Positions 22,166 to 34,350 of a stretch of 64,000 nucleotides of DNA are shown piece after piece. Numbering within the stretch: position 1 is the first letter of the stretch; each line of letters opens with the position of its first letter. A program made the translations under genes and the position numbers. The notes beneath the pieces were generated by a model. It worked only from the letters and a program-made list of their open reading frames with translations. It was not told the origin of the DNA and did no database searches. The stretch is from Ophiocordyceps camponoti-saundersi (nom. inval.) (lineage: Eukaryota; Ascomycota; Sordariomycetes; Hypocreales; Ophiocordycipitaceae): positions 1 to 64,000 of the forward strand of contig PDHQ01000001.1 in the NCBI GenBank assembly GCA_003339415.1. The letters run 5' to 3'.

Positions 22166-24012
22166 ATGCCGTCTTCGTCCCTATTAGCCCTCGCCGTCGC
22201 CGTCGCCGCAATATGCCTCGTCGGCCCCGGCGCGGGGTTAGCAGAGGCGGCGACGGCGGCGGCCGGGGGAACCACGGAGGAGACCTTCCCCCGCGCCGTT
22301 GCCGGAGCCGGCTTCCTATCCGTACCCGTCGGCGCCGTTGAGCGGAGAATGCCGTCCAAAGTAAAGCGGGCCGCCCAAGCTTTCGAGAATCGATTGGATA
22401 ACATGGCGTTTTTCTACTCCGCTCAAGGTGAGATATTTTTTTTTTGCGTCTGTGTCTTCATGGATGCAATCTGGAAGCAAGCCACGATGCAAGGGCGGAA
22501 AAGGAGGAGAGGGCGGGAAAGAAAAAAGACGCCGATAGCTTATAAAGACTGACATGTGAGAACCCAGTCGAAATCGGCTCTCCTCCTCAGCGGGTAACGG
22601 TCCTCGTCGACACCGGATCAAGCGAACTTTGGGTCAACCCAGACTGCTCGACCGCCCCTACGGAAGACCAGCAACGTCAATGCGATAGCTTCGGACGATA
22701 CGATCCCTCCCAATCTCAGACGCCGGCCCAGGGCCCCCTCGGCTCCGAAGACATCAAGTATGGCGACCCGAGCGACGCCTCGACCCAGACGTCCGTCACG
22801 ATCCAGTACTATCGCGATACCGTCTCCCTAGGCGGCGCCCACATCTCCAACCAGACACTGGGCGTCGTCGACCGAAGTCGGGGTCAGACGCAGGGAATCC
22901 TCGGCCTTGCGCCTACGCTTCGGGGCTCTTCGCCCTACAGCTTGGTTCTGAGTAGCATGGCGTCTCAGGGGTTGATTCACGGTCGAGTCTTCTCTCTCGA
23001 TCTGCGCCGTGCTGGGGACGCGTCGGGGGCTGTTGTCTACGGCGGTGTTGACAGAGGTCGTTTCTCCGGCTCGCTTGAGAAATGCTCCATGGTTCGTGGC
23101 GCTGATGGAGAGCGTCGTCTCGCCGTCAAGCTTTCTGCCGTCGGCATCACCCCCGGAGACGGAGGTCAGTCCCGGCGGTGGACCGTCGGTGACGACGAGG
23201 CCAACGTCATGCTCGACTCCGGCACCACCCTCTCGCGACTGCACTCCAACGTCGCCGCGCCGCTCCTGGAAGCTCTCGGTGCGCGTGATCCCGGCCAGGA
23301 AGGTTACTATCGCGTCTCTTGTGCTGCGGCTGCCAGGTCGCGCATGAGCGTGGATTTCATGTTCGGCCGCAAGACCATCCACGTTCCGGTTCGCGATTTT
23401 GTGCTGAACATGACGGCCGGACCTGGCGGCGCTGGTGGCGGCGGCGGCGGGAGTGGTGGTACTTCTGGCGGAGGTGGCGACAGCGACGAATGCTACGCCG
23501 GTGTTGTCCTCACCGAGGCCCAGCAAATCCTCGGTGACTCCGTTCTGCGCGCAGGTTACTTCGTCTTCGACTGGGACAACGAGGCCGTTCACGTCGCCCA
23601 AGCCGTCGACTGCGGCGCTTCCAGTGACATCGTCGCCATCCCCCGCGAAGGCGTACCCTCCGATCTCAACGGCCGCTGCACGGAAAACGATGCCAACGTC
23701 ACCGCTGGCCCTTCGTCCACCATTCAGGTAAGGGATTCCGTCATTGTCCGTATTCAGATGATCAATTGGATTGACGCGCCTCATCTTTCACAGCCCATGC
23801 CGACGCAGAGCGGTGCTCACACCACCGTCTATACCGTCTCTTCCTGTCCCGCCTTCGACCGCGGTTGCGAGACCGGCGTCGTCGTCACCCGGACCGTCGC
23901 CTCCGTACCTACCGCCACATCTCACGACAATGCCGGGACCAGCATCGGCATCGTCCGCCAGAAGTTGAGCGTCGTTCTGGGGGCGTCGTGGGCTGCACTG
24001 CTACTGCTGTAG
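22166..24012 (+). CDS. Yapsin-type GPI-anchored aspartic protease
   Basis: A pepsin-family (A1) endopeptidase at the cell surface. Three exons (22166-22427, 22568-23727, 23794-24012) give 546 residues. A signal peptide opens the protein (MPSSSLLALAVAVAAICLVG). Both catalytic aspartates are visible: VLVDTGSSELWVN and MLDSGTTLSRL. A Gly-rich loop (GGGGGGSGGTSGGGG) lies after the second aspartate. The last intron (66 bp) is a multiple of three without a stop, so it could be misread as coding; I splice it because GTAAGG and CACAG are good sites. The Ser/Thr-rich C-terminus ends in a hydrophobic LSVVLGASWAALLLL, as for GPI attachment. Yapsins process cell-wall and secreted proteins at basic sites. 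Confidence 0.88.
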
Positions 24013-24960
24013 CCCGTCTACTCACCTCAGGTCTTCATCTCTCCCCCTCATGGTCAGTCGACCCAAACGATTCGTCAGCCGCCTTCCTTTGTATGACATA
24101 CTTTTTACACCTCTTGTCACCTATCATGTCCCCTCTCTTGTCCCATGTTCACTTTCACTGCCGTTGGCTATGTCTATAGGTCTTTGCCCCATTCCCCCTG
24201 TATATAGATGGCAAGAATGAGGCGACCATCTTGTTGGTCTCCCAGTATATATTTCTGGATAGTTTTTCTTGACACGCATCATACTATTGGAATTGGCGAA
24301 GCAGATTTGATCGAGACTCGTGACGACGAAGGCGTCGTATCGTCGAGATGGATATAGCCAGCTTTGCAGGCGAGAGAACGTCGCAGAAAACATTAACGTC
24401 TGCGGCTGAATTAAGCTCCGTCTGCCGAGCGCACGGCACGTGCCTTCTGAGGACACTTGCTTCGTAACTCCGCCCTGAAGTACCCACTAAGAGTGCGCCG
24501 CCCCGCCTTTTCCGGTCATTCACGTGATAGTCTCCCCTGCTTTTCACGGTCGCAACCCCGCAGACTGTCAAGAGGATTGTGGCTTTCTGCATATTTGCAT
24601 ACCTTCCTCGGTATGCATGTAGGCATCTAAATCTGGATATCCGAATATCAAGAGGTTTGAACAGTGAACGGATACGTCCAACACCCTCTTCGCAATAGCC
24701 TCAACGAAAGAATCACCATCCCAGCAAAGACAAAACATGGTAAGACTTTTACAAACGTTTCTTTCTCATATCATGTGTGACAATAATCTATGCTATTACC
24801 TCTCTTTTGGCCCCCCTGCACCACCAAGTAACCAGGAGTGCCAACCGATCCAGCGCCCCCAAATTATCCCCAAAAACCAAATGACAAAAGAATATAAGTA
24901 TACACTGAAATAGAAGCCCATTTTGAGAAAGGGCCAAGAAGGAAGAATAGAAAATGAAAC
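24013..24960. other. Convergent intergenic region, no gene seen
   Basis: This 948-bp stretch lies between convergent stops of the protease and the CFEM protein. It is AT-richer than the genes and holds no repeat or open frame I can support. Confidence 0.6.
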
Positions 24961-27857
24961 TCAATAAGCAACAACGGCAGCAGCCACCACAGCAAACAAG
25001 CCGAAACTGGCGCGAGAAGCACCGCTGACCGTCTCGTTGCCGTATCTCGGCTTCCCGTATGCCCCAGTCTGCAGCGCAAAGCCGCCGAAGGCCGACTTGG
25101 TGGCCGTGCCGTTGTAGTTTGACAACGACTTGGAGGGCTCGAGGACCTTGTCTTTCGCGCCTGGCTGCGTCACGGGCTTGTTCGACTTGGGGATATTGAA
25201 TGAATCCTCCTCATCGCTGTAGTCCGGTGTGAAGGGAGACTCTGGGCCGCCGAGAAGTCCCGACCGCGATTCAGCAGGCTCCGGGCTGTACGGCTTGCCG
25301 GCGCTTGGTCTTGAGGGTGCGACGCCGCCTGCACTGGGAACATTGGGACTGCCGTATTCCTCCGGCTTTGACGGCTTTCCCTTGGGCTGCGAGACCTTGG
25401 GGCTATCGTAATCTGGCTTCAACGCCTTTTCCTGCGGCTGCGGGACTTCGGCGCTATCGTAATCCGGCTTCGGCGACTTGTCCTTCGCCTGCGGGATTTC
25501 GGGACTGCTGTGCTTCGGTCCCTTATTCCCCGTCTTGCAGGCAGCCCTTTGTTTTCTCGACTTCCCCGCAAGCTTGATGATAGTCTTTCTTGGTCCCGGC
25601 CCCGTCTCTTCCGACTCGGGGCTGCTCACCAAATTCTCCTCGTCGGCGGCCGCGTCGGAGAGTTGCGGCTTGGAGGGACTGGGTGCGAGCTGCTGCGACT
25701 CAGGGGTCTTCGGTTCGTAGGGATTGTTGGGGCTCGGTTCCTCGACTTTACCGGCGCAGGCAGGCTTCTGGCAACTTGGCTGCGGCTTGATTTCTCCTGG
25801 TGCTGATTGCGGCTTGGTTTTATCTGGTCCTGACTGGGGCTTGTATTCTCCTGGCCCTGATTGTGGCTTATTGTCCTGCAATCCCGCCTCTGGCTTGTAC
25901 TCCTCTGCAGCTGGCTGCGGCTTCTTACCCTTGGGTTCTGACTGCAGCCCGTCCTTGGGCTTTGGACTGCCTTCCCCGGGCTGATCGCCGGTTTGAGCAG
26001 GAACGGGAACAATGGTGGGAAGGACAGTGGGCACGGATACCGTCAGGGAGACGGTAACGGTAGTCCCCTCGTCCGCAACCTGGGTACTCGGAACCACCAT
26101 GGTGGTGTAGTCGGTGGGTGCGAAGTGAGGCGTGGGCACGACGGACATCGATTCGAGGTAGGAGTCGGCGTCGGTCACAATGCCGGGGTTCGTCGGGATG
26201 TAGCTCCTGCACATGCCGGTGAAAGCCTCCTTTGCCTGGGCGAAGTCGTCGTCATTGCCTTGACGGGCGTTGAGACACGAGTAGACTTTCTGGGGGAATT
26301 GCTTGTTTGGACAGAAGCAGTCGGCGTCCCGCTTGTCCAGGCACTCAAACTTCAGCTCTCCAACGCAGGTGTCGATACACGAGGGTAGCATGGGTGGATA
26401 AAACACGTTGCCAGTCGTTGCGCCCGAATTCGTCGTGGTGTCGGTTACAACTTGATCTTCAGGGACGATGAACTCCTTATTAGTCTCGGTGATGACCTGG
26501 TCTTGAGGCACGACGGACTCCTTGTTCTTCTCGGTGATGACCTGATCCTGGGGCACGATGAACTCCTTGTTCTTCTCGGTGATGACCTGATCTTCAGGCA
26601 CTTTGAACTCCTTGTTCTTCTCCGTGATGACCTGGTCTTGAGGAACGATAGACTCCTCGACCTTGGTCTCGATGGTAGCTTCGCCATAAGGCACCACGTA
26701 CTCCCCGCTTATGGTCTTGTCGATAGCCTGGCCTTCGACAGACTCCTTGCCCTTGGTCTCGATGGTAGCCTGGCCTTTGGGGATAGTATACTCTTCAATT
26801 ATCTCCTCGGTAACAGTCGGGCGTTTGACATCCTTCTTCTCGCCCTCGGTCTCGATGGTAGCCTGGCCTTTGGGGATAGTATACTCTTCAATTATCTCCT
26901 CGGTAACAACCGGGCGTTTGACATCCTTCTTCTCGTCCTTGATCTCGGTTGTATCTTCGCCTTTAAGCACACGCTTCTCCCCGCTTATGGTCTTGTCGAT
27001 AAGCTGGCCTTGGGGCTTGAAAGACGCTCCGCCATTTGCATCGGTAACCACCTGATGCGGGGAAACAGGCCTCTGACCCTGATGAGTCCCCTGAATAGTC
27101 GAAACTTGGCCCACTTGACAGTCCCAGTGGATGCGGTAAAGCATGAAATAGCCGGGACGGAGCTTGTCCAAGATGGCGTTGAACCAGGCCGAGTTCCCCT
27201 TGAATCCAAACCAGCGTTCGCTAGGCAGCTTGTATCTCCTATTCCACTGGAAGCTTACGCCTACGGCGCCGGTGCATTCGGTATTCTTGAAGATGAACTG
27301 TTGGCTCTCGCATTGCGACTCCATACGGCACTTGGCGCCACCAGGCATGACAAACTGCAAGCCGAGGACCCCGGCCGAGTCGCACAATATATCGAGCTCC
27401 TTGATATAAGTACCGTCGCCGTTATCGCCCTTGATGATAGAAGGGGCTTGGCCGTGTCGCTTGCTATTGGCGTACGCCAGGAGGTAATTCAACAAAAACG
27501 TACGGCGGCCGAGGCGAGAACCGCTTTGCGCGTTGGGATTCTCTCCGGCGTAGAAGTTGAGGAATTTGACATTTTCACACTCGGTGACAGCCTGCCCCGG
27601 CTGATAGCTCGGAAACTGCATCCACCTCTGCTTCTCAGGGCTGCAGACGTTCATCTCGTGGGCCGGCGTCGGGTTGAAATGTTGGGCGACATTTTCAGCC
27701 GTTGTCCGCACTTTCGTGACCTTGACCAGCGGTCAGTTTTCCGTAAGACTCACTGAAAGACTCACACAGCGACAAGGGGGGGGAGGGGGCTTACAACGTC
27801 GGCGCTGGCCTGTTCCGCCAGGACAGACGCCAAAAGGAGGACTGCGGAGGTCCTCAT
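24961..27857 (-). CDS. Secreted, repeat-rich CFEM-like cell-surface protein
   Basis: Exon 1 (27857-27795) encodes a signal peptide, MRTSAVLLLASVLAEQASAD; after a 74-bp intron, exon 2 (27720-24961) completes 940 residues. Residues about 22-240 form a Cys-containing domain I do not recognise (RRTFLLNYLLAYANS, RYKLPSERWFGFKGN). Next come two 31-residue repeats built on RPxVTEEIIEEYTIPKGQA and five 14-residue repeats of the form VPQDQVITEKNKEF. A Cys-rich module follows (CIDTC, FEC, DCFC, YSC, MC) that resembles the CFEM domain of fungal surface proteins, some of which bind heme. The rest is Pro-, Lys- and Ser-rich, and ends GLFAVVAAAVVAY, a likely GPI signal. The role may be adhesion or wall function; that is inference. 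Confidence 0.75.
26453..26662 (-). repeat. 42-bp coding minisatellite, five units (14 residues each)
   Basis: Five in-frame units encode near-identical VPxDQVITExNKEx peptides in the CFEM-like protein. Variation is limited to a few codons, so recent expansion or gene conversion is likely. Confidence 0.9.
26760..26945 (-). repeat. 93-bp coding direct repeat, two units
   Basis: Two adjacent 93-bp units encode the 31-residue block containing VTEEIIEEYTIPKGQ. The anchor CTCTTCAATT occurs at 26791 and again at 26884, fixing the period. Confidence 0.9.
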
Positions 27858-29478
27858 GATGGGCAATGGTTACGGGCGAAGTGAAAGTTGGCTGTCGATC
27901 AACGACTGGAAGCAAACTGTGAAGAGGTAAAGACTGAATAAACGAAAGAAGGCAGCGAAAGCATGTAAGAAGTGCCAAAGAATGAAGAAGAACTGTAGAC
28001 TGAAGAATGAGCCAAGGAAGAGGAATCGTCCGAAGCTATATAGTCATCGCAACCCAGCTGGCTGATGACGGGCTTCCAAAGGTCAAGGCTTGGACCCTGC
28101 CGTCCCTGCTCATCTCAAGGTCGATCATCTCGAGTGCGGAGCCGACGCTTTGATGAAAGCCGAGCGGAGCCAGCCAACAGCGATCGACCAGTCGGAATCG
28201 TCGACTTGGGGGGCTAAAGGAGGAGAGTCGGGAGGCTTAGACATGCTTCCAGAAGACAAGGGGAACCTCATTCTAAAGGGAAACACCCTTTTAAGAAACC
28301 CCCCACGTATTCTGCCGTAAAGTAAGCATAAATTTAACCGCAAGGGCGTTTGTTTCGCGTTATTCGTCTTGGATGGGATGTTTGTTCGCCATTGTTTGCG
28401 GCCATCTTCCCCCTTTTCATCATTTTTTTTATCTCCTCTGTGTATGCTGTCTGTCTTGTACGTTGAACTTGAAGTTGATTCGACACGTAAGCGGGTAGAT
28501 TGTCGTTGGTGTTGAGACAAATCGACGAGACAGCTCGGCTGAGACAATCGTCAACGTCAAAGCAGTATCCGACAGTGTGTAAGCCTACCTTCACCTAGCC
28601 ATCACGGTCGGAAAACAGGATAGACCAAGAGCTCCCCGACGTGGGCGTAGACAGGCGTTATCGTCGCCGCGACGTCTGGTTGTTGAAGCCAGTGTCCAAA
28701 ATAAGGCCCCCCAGTCTCGATGGCAGAGCATGAATCCCGTGTGGAGATCAGGTAACGCGGACGCGGCTAGCCTCGTTTCATCCTCGCCGTCGACCTGAAG
28801 CAGCGAGTCGATGCAACTGGGGAGCCGCAATTTGGCTCGGTTTAGAAGCTTTTAAATGACAGCTATGGAAGAAGCGAAGGCTGCTCGGCCGTGGAGGCTG
28901 TCAATTTCAAAGCTCGCTGCCATCATTTTGCTTACGGACGGGACGTAGGCACCGCGCTCGTCCCCCTCTCGTGTAATGCTCACCGTCGGTTCGTACTCGG
29001 ACACTTCATGCTCATTCTGTTGTCAAGTGTTGATGGTGAGAGGGAGGTGGGAGAAAGATGGTTTACTGTTACTTGTGGCGGTTACATGACGAGAGAGAGG
29101 GAAATACAGCGGTTAAACAGAGCTCCAAGCGCCGTAACACAGAGCGGCCTCAAGTATACCCGCTACCTACCAGTACCACCTACCTCTTTACTCTCACAGG
29201 CCCTACTACTCACAGGCTCTATGTATTCACGTCTCTCTGGCTGTGCAACAGATACGGCTTCGGAATATTTACTTATCCGTACGAATGCATCTACCTGGAG
29301 CCGGGTGCCTGATCGCCGTCCCCCGGAACCGTCCCCTTCCAAGACCGGAACACAAGTATCACCAACCTACTGCGCAAGAGGCACGAGACGATGCCCGAGA
29401 TACTCAACGGGTTTTATTCCTTTCCAAAACTACCCTCGTATATCCAATCCCATCCTCCCTCTAGGCGATTGTCGTTGT
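27858..29478. other. Intergenic region, no gene supported
   Basis: The proximal part is the promoter of the CFEM-like gene, with a TATA-like TATATAG on the minus strand at about 28037-28043. The remainder shows only open frames lacking recognisable motifs. I see no repeat of note. Confidence 0.55.
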
Positions 29479-30121
29479 TCAGGCCTGGGACTTCTTCCGT
29501 TTCGCCACTAGGAAGAAGCGCCCGAGCCTGGCCAAGACGGGCTGCTTCTTGGGTTCCGTTTTGGTAGCTGCGTCTGCGTGCGACGGATCGGTCTTCTTGC
29601 CATTCTCCTTTTCCTTTTCCTTTGCATCTTCCGAGCTCTGGCTCGGGGTTCTGCTCTGCAGCTCCTTGGAGATGCGCTCCTGTCCGTTGCTGGACGAACA
29701 TTTGCAGGGTCTGGCCGACCCGCGAAAGTTCTTTCCACAGGTATGGCAACGCATGGTTGCCGTATTGAGATTAAGAAGTTGTCTTCTCTTCACTTCTTGA
29801 AATGCTCGCGATAACTGTATTGCCCTGTACTGGTGCTCGAGTAGTTGAGAGTAGTTGATTATAGCCGCGAAGCTCGTAGATCCGTCAAGGCTCAGCAATT
29901 GGTTGCAAAGGAGGTTCTTTGACAGCTTCCTCGATGGTAGAAGCTCTTGACGATGCCGAAAGACTCGATAGTATAATGGTAGACTTTTTCTTGGAGGCAA
30001 TATATTTCTCTTTGCCATAGGATGAGGAAGAAGAGAATCCAGCAAGTAAAAGACGACGACCAAAGGCCTTCTTATACCCTTTCCGAAGCGAGTCCATCGT
30101 CCGCTTCCCATTCACAGACAT
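29479..30121 (-). CDS. Hypothetical small basic protein with zinc-ribbon-like cysteines; frame change unresolved
   Basis: Two overlapping frames look partly real. The ATG at 30121 opens MSVNGKRTMDSLRKGYKKA and continues to a stop at 29885. A second frame carries a block from about 29820 (YRAIQLSRAFQEVKRRQ) into MRCHTCGKNFRGSARPCKC, four cysteines in a CxxC...CxC spacing like a zinc ribbon, then a Lys/Glu-rich tail ending VAKRKKSQA at 29479. They can be joined by a weak intron (donor GTCAAAG after TIEEA, acceptor CACCAG before YRAIQ) that keeps phase. Alternatively this is a frameshifted relic, or only the 91-residue protein from the ATG at 29754 exists. No function is proposed. Confidence 0.35.
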
Positions 30122-32385
30122 CGAAAAGCGTTCACGTAGAGATCAGATGTCGACCACCGTGCTTCTTGACGGGACACCACCGGCCACCCCCCTGACAGCC
30201 AACCAGAGGGCGAGGATTCTACTTTGTTACTAAAAAAGGGGACACTTTGCGGACATGTTCGTGACGAGGTCGAGGTCGAGAATGACTCCGAGGGACTTTG
30301 TGGTCCACTTGGGCGGTTCATGATCACTGTCGAGAGCGATGGTCAAAGGAATTGAAGACAGGGGGGGGGGAAGAGACTGACGGTGCTTCACTTGGAGACT
30401 GTGCATCAGCTGTGATAGACAGAGGGGGGGCAATGGGGGGAGAATGGAACGGGGGAGCGGCTCTTCCCCCTCCCCTCCTTTCTCTGGTCTTCCTCCTTCT
30501 CCCTCCTCCTCCTCCTCTTCTTCTTTCTCTTCTTCCCCCTTCTCTTCCTCCTCCCACCAAAACTGTCTCTTCCGCCGACATGGCCGTTCATCGACAGTCT
30601 GACCACGTCTAGCTGTGCGGCCCTGGCTGGGAGAGTGTGTGACGCATGGGAGAATACCGTAGTCAGCCATGTAGTAGCTGAATTCCAACACCCCTGACCG
30701 GAAACTTCCCCGGGACAAAGCCGCAATTCGCCCATCTCCATCGTGCACCGCCTGTTCATCGTCTGTCTCTATCGAGTGAGGTCTTGTGATGCCTTGCCAT
30801 CAAGTTTTGTCTGTCTTAGACGACCACTTCCTCGTATTCGCCCATGGTCGTCCGTCAGCTAGTAGCCGCTGCTCGCTCGCTCTTCAATACTGTGTGCTCA
30901 TCTTCAGTACCTATTTCCTTTTGTCTCGCTTAGGTAGGCTTCATCGTACGTACACAACCCTGCCTAAACCAGCACAACCCTACCCAATCCAGTCCAACCC
31001 AGCCCAAAAAACTCCTCCCTCTTCCTTCAGCCTCGATCGCTCCCAGAGTGTCTACTGCCATTTACTCGCTTCAACACCTGTCTACCACCGACCGACCAGC
31101 TCCTCCTGTCAGTATCCTACTGCCGACGATGTCTCGCGACTCTCCACCGACCACGACGCTCCGCCGCCGTCCAACCCTCCCGCCGCCGACCGAGACTCCG
31201 CCGCCGACCGAGCCTCGTCTCTCTCCGCCGACGGCCCTCCGCCCTTCGCCGGTCGCCCCTCCGCATCCGCCGCCGACAGCTCTGCGACCTTGACAGTCCA
31301 CTGCTCGCGAAGCTTCGACGGTCGGCTTGCGAAAATCTTTCATCCATCGCTCTCCCCGTCTCCCACCCCGGAAAGGCTCCGGTAGCGACCGCTCTCCGTC
31401 CACTGCCGATACGCCGATCGTTTTCCAACCTTTATTACTACACTAGATGGCCTCTCGCATCTTAAAGAAAGCCGCCTTTCTTGCTTGGCAGTTGACTGCC
31501 TACTGCCGACCCTCCTTAGTTATCCCCATCTCCCGCCCCGAAGGCTCCGCTACCGACAGCTCCCCGTCCACCACCTATCCGCCGACTGTTCTCCATCCTC
31601 GAAGAGTACACTAGATACCCTCTCGCATCTTAAAGAGAGCCGCCTCCCGTACGAAGCAGTTGAATGCGTACTGCCGACTCCCCTTGGTCATCCCCGTCTC
31701 CCGCCCCGAAGGCTCCGCTACCGACCTCTCCCCGTCCACTACCTATCCGCCGACCGTTCTCCATCCTCAAACACTACACTAGATGGCCTCTCACATCTTG
31801 AAAAGAGCCGTCTCCCGTACGGAGCAGTTATCTGCGTACTGCCGAACCCCCCCCCCCCCCCTGGATCATCCACCGAGACAGTTCGTTCCCAGTCCTCCGT
31901 TTTCGACCTTACCCAGGGGTTTGCAATAAGCCTCTTAGTTTCCAACGCCCTTTTAAACATTACTCTGCCAACGGCTCCCCTACCGCGTCTACGGTCCAGC
32001 TACAAACCTGCAGTAGACTGCTCTAGCGCCTTTGCTACCGACGGCGCCTCGAACGACCCCTATTCGACATCGGATTGCTGAAGACCGTCCTACATTTTCT
32101 GACGGTCGCTTTCTACTGGTCATCACTTCTTCTTCTTCTTTAGTCAACATCGGTCGCTCATGATTCGTAATTGTTTTGCTGTCGAGGCTTCATTCCCAAC
32201 TGCTCCCTCGTCATCCGACCCAACCCCCTATCTTCTCCCCCTACTCTCTACCATTATTTACAGACACTGAGAGCAGAGTTTCGGACCTGGCAGCTTCCTA
32301 AGCAATACCGACAGCTCGCTGCTAAGCTCTCTTGCCTTCGAAACCGACCGTCCACCGTCGTCCTTCGCGAAACGCAACAGTCTCA
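30122..32385. other. Region between the zinc-ribbon-like frame and VMS1, C-rich with tandem repeats
   Basis: The first part (30360-30560) is G-rich then CTCCTC-rich low-complexity DNA. From about 30950 the + strand becomes strongly CCG/CCGAC-rich and includes the 168-bp tandem repeat listed separately. Several open frames cross it on both strands, but none shows a known domain. Confidence 0.6.
31273..31860 (+). repeat. 168-bp tandem repeat, two full and two partial units
   Basis: The marker CACTAGAT occurs at 31441, 31609 and 31777, exactly 168 bp apart, and the sequence between copies is closely similar (CCCCGAAGGCTCCGCTACCG, CTATCCGCCGAC, ATCTTAAAG). A diverged unit precedes the first marker and a partial one follows the last. 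Because 168 is a multiple of three, a frame of 198 codons (31485-32081, starting at a non-ATG codon) stays open through the array. I cannot say whether it is translated. Confidence 0.8.
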
Positions 32386-34350
32386 TCACTGGCCGCTCCT
32401 CATCCTCCTCAGCCGCTCTTCCGCCGCCCTCGCCCTTCTCTCCCGTTCAAGCTTCATCCCCATCTCCGGCGTCAGTCCTCTTGTCTCCTCCTCCCTCCGC
32501 TCCTGAGGCGTCTTCGTCCTTGCCGCAGCCAAAGTGCTGGCACCCGCTTTCTTCGCGTCCGACACTCTCGGCCCCTCGACCCGAAGCCGCTCCTCCTCGG
32601 CCCCACGCCTTTCCGACTCCTGTTTCTCCGCCTCCCTCTTCTCCCGCTCGTCTCTTCGGTTGGCCTCGTCTCTGCTCATGGCCGATGGCACCCGAGCTGC
32701 TTCCCACCCCCATCTGCTCTCGCCGAGCTCCGATCGACCGACTCGAAAAGCGTCCCGCGTCGACCGATCTCCCGCGAGCTCAAAAGCCGTCTTCCCCTCG
32801 CTATTCTTGATGCACGGATCGGCACCTGCTCTGGTCAATAGCCCAAGCACCATCGGGGCTGAGTTTTGAGCCGCCGCAAGATGCAACGGCCGAGGGGCGC
32901 GTTGATGCTGCTCACGCGGTTGAAATTCGAAGTCTGGGCTTAGCTCGTTGGCTTTGAGATAGGTGAGTAGCGCAGGGAGCTTTGACCGTCGAACGAATGC
33001 CTGGAGTTGTCCGCTATGTAGGAGCGCTATTTCCTCCTCTTTTGAAGGCTTGGGTTTTGCCAACTTGGCAGCAGGAGCACTCGCCGACGCAGACGCCGTT
33101 TGCTCGACCTCGACCTTCTTGGACAGATCAATTTCCCGGACTTTTAGACGCGTCAGCTCGATAAAGGACCGCATGAGCTCCTTTTGCGTGGCTCGTCTTG
33201 TGCTAAAGGGAAAGCCACGAAGTCGGTTGTCGCTGTGCCGCAGAACCTGCCCATCATAGGGCCCAAACAACGTTTTACGGTTCGTAGATCCGGTAGCGCG
33301 AACAAATAGGAGTTCTGAAGTGTCCAGAAGTGCCTTCCAATCAGCGAGCAGGGCTCGTACGTCTTGCACGAGGGCCAGCTCGTTGTAGCGACGCAAGCTG
33401 GAGCCTGCGGAGTGGGCATTGCCCTTGGAGTTGTCGTTTGCCGACTGGGAGCCTCCTTGCTTCCGCCGGGTGGTGTAACGATGGAATGTCTTGTGCGCCA
33501 GCACGGTAGCCTCCCTATCCATCGACGTAGGTCCCTTGGCCGGCCGAGGGGCAAGGGAGACAATCATGGCAGCGAAGTGGCCGCCGCCGATCATGCAGAG
33601 AAAGACATGAGGTCCCTTGTAAGCCAGGGGCGGCGCGGCAGGGTTGGGCGCCGCAATAGGAGCGAGTTGCTTTCCCCTCAGAACTTCAAGAACATCAGAG
33701 TTGCGCTGCTCTTCGTCCGTAAGAACGGCCCGGTAGAGACCAAAGTACGTCTTTTCGGGGAGAAGGTCGGAGCTAAACCAGATAAGAGGAGGTTTTCCTC
33801 TTCTCCGAGCCCCCGCCTCGTCCGCCGCGCCGTCTACATCGCCGCTCGGATCCGCAAGCCGGGCCTGTTTCTTCAGGAGAGCGGTGAGGGTCGACTCCTG
33901 CTCATCGTCCTCGGATTCAGAATCGGAGCCAGACAGAGACTCGTCCAAGTCGCCGACCAGTTTCTCAAACTCTGGCTCGGAGACGGGCTTCTTCCCTCGC
34001 AGCTTCTGCTTGAGGTTGTACTGGTGAAAGTCGGACTTGAGATGGCTGCGTTGCTCTTCGACAGCGGCGAAGGTCACGACGCATAGAGAGCATGATAAGG
34101 CACCGACGGGTCCCTCGGCGGGCTTTTCCTCCTCGCGTGGTGATGTCGGGTGTGATCTCTCATCTTCCTCTCGTTCGTCGTCAAGGTCGGCGTCTTTGAC
34201 CTTTAACGTCTCTAAAACTTGGGCTGGAAGATGGTATACTATCGTTATTTGGAGTCAGCATCGCGTTGATTTTGACAACCGGGAAGAGCAGCGCAAGACG
34301 AAGATACCGTAAAGAGGCCGACGAAGCAGTTCTTGGCTGCTGCTCGCCAT
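32386..34350 (-). CDS. VMS1: VMS1/ANKZF1-type peptidyl-tRNA endonuclease/release factor
   Basis: Vms1 releases stalled nascent chains from 60S subunits in ribosome quality control and binds Cdc48. Exons 34350-34308 and 34238-32386 give 631 residues. The conserved N-terminal RRPLYVYHLPAQVLETL is created only by the splice. A C2H2 finger follows (CSLC, x12, then H-x5-H). The VLRF1 (eRF1-like) domain includes FLCMIGGGHFAAMIVS and, at about residue 280, the motif RRKQGGSQS that carries the candidate catalytic Gln. An ankyrin repeat is at RPLHLAAAQNSAPMVLGLL. The C-terminus is a charged helix ending in RERRARAAEERLRRM, which fits the VCP/Cdc48-interacting motif. All parts of a working protein are present. 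Confidence 0.92.

Noticed and set aside
28125..28547. 140-codon minus-strand frame
   Set aside because: No motif, no plausible splice partners and composition like spacer DNA.
31840..31870. Short poly-C run as a CRISPR or attachment-site remnant
   Set aside because: The sequence is eukaryotic, and only a homopolymer is present.
31485..32081. 198-codon frame through the 168-bp repeats as a definite gene
   Set aside because: It has a non-ATG start, no domain, and its openness follows from the repeat length being a multiple of three.
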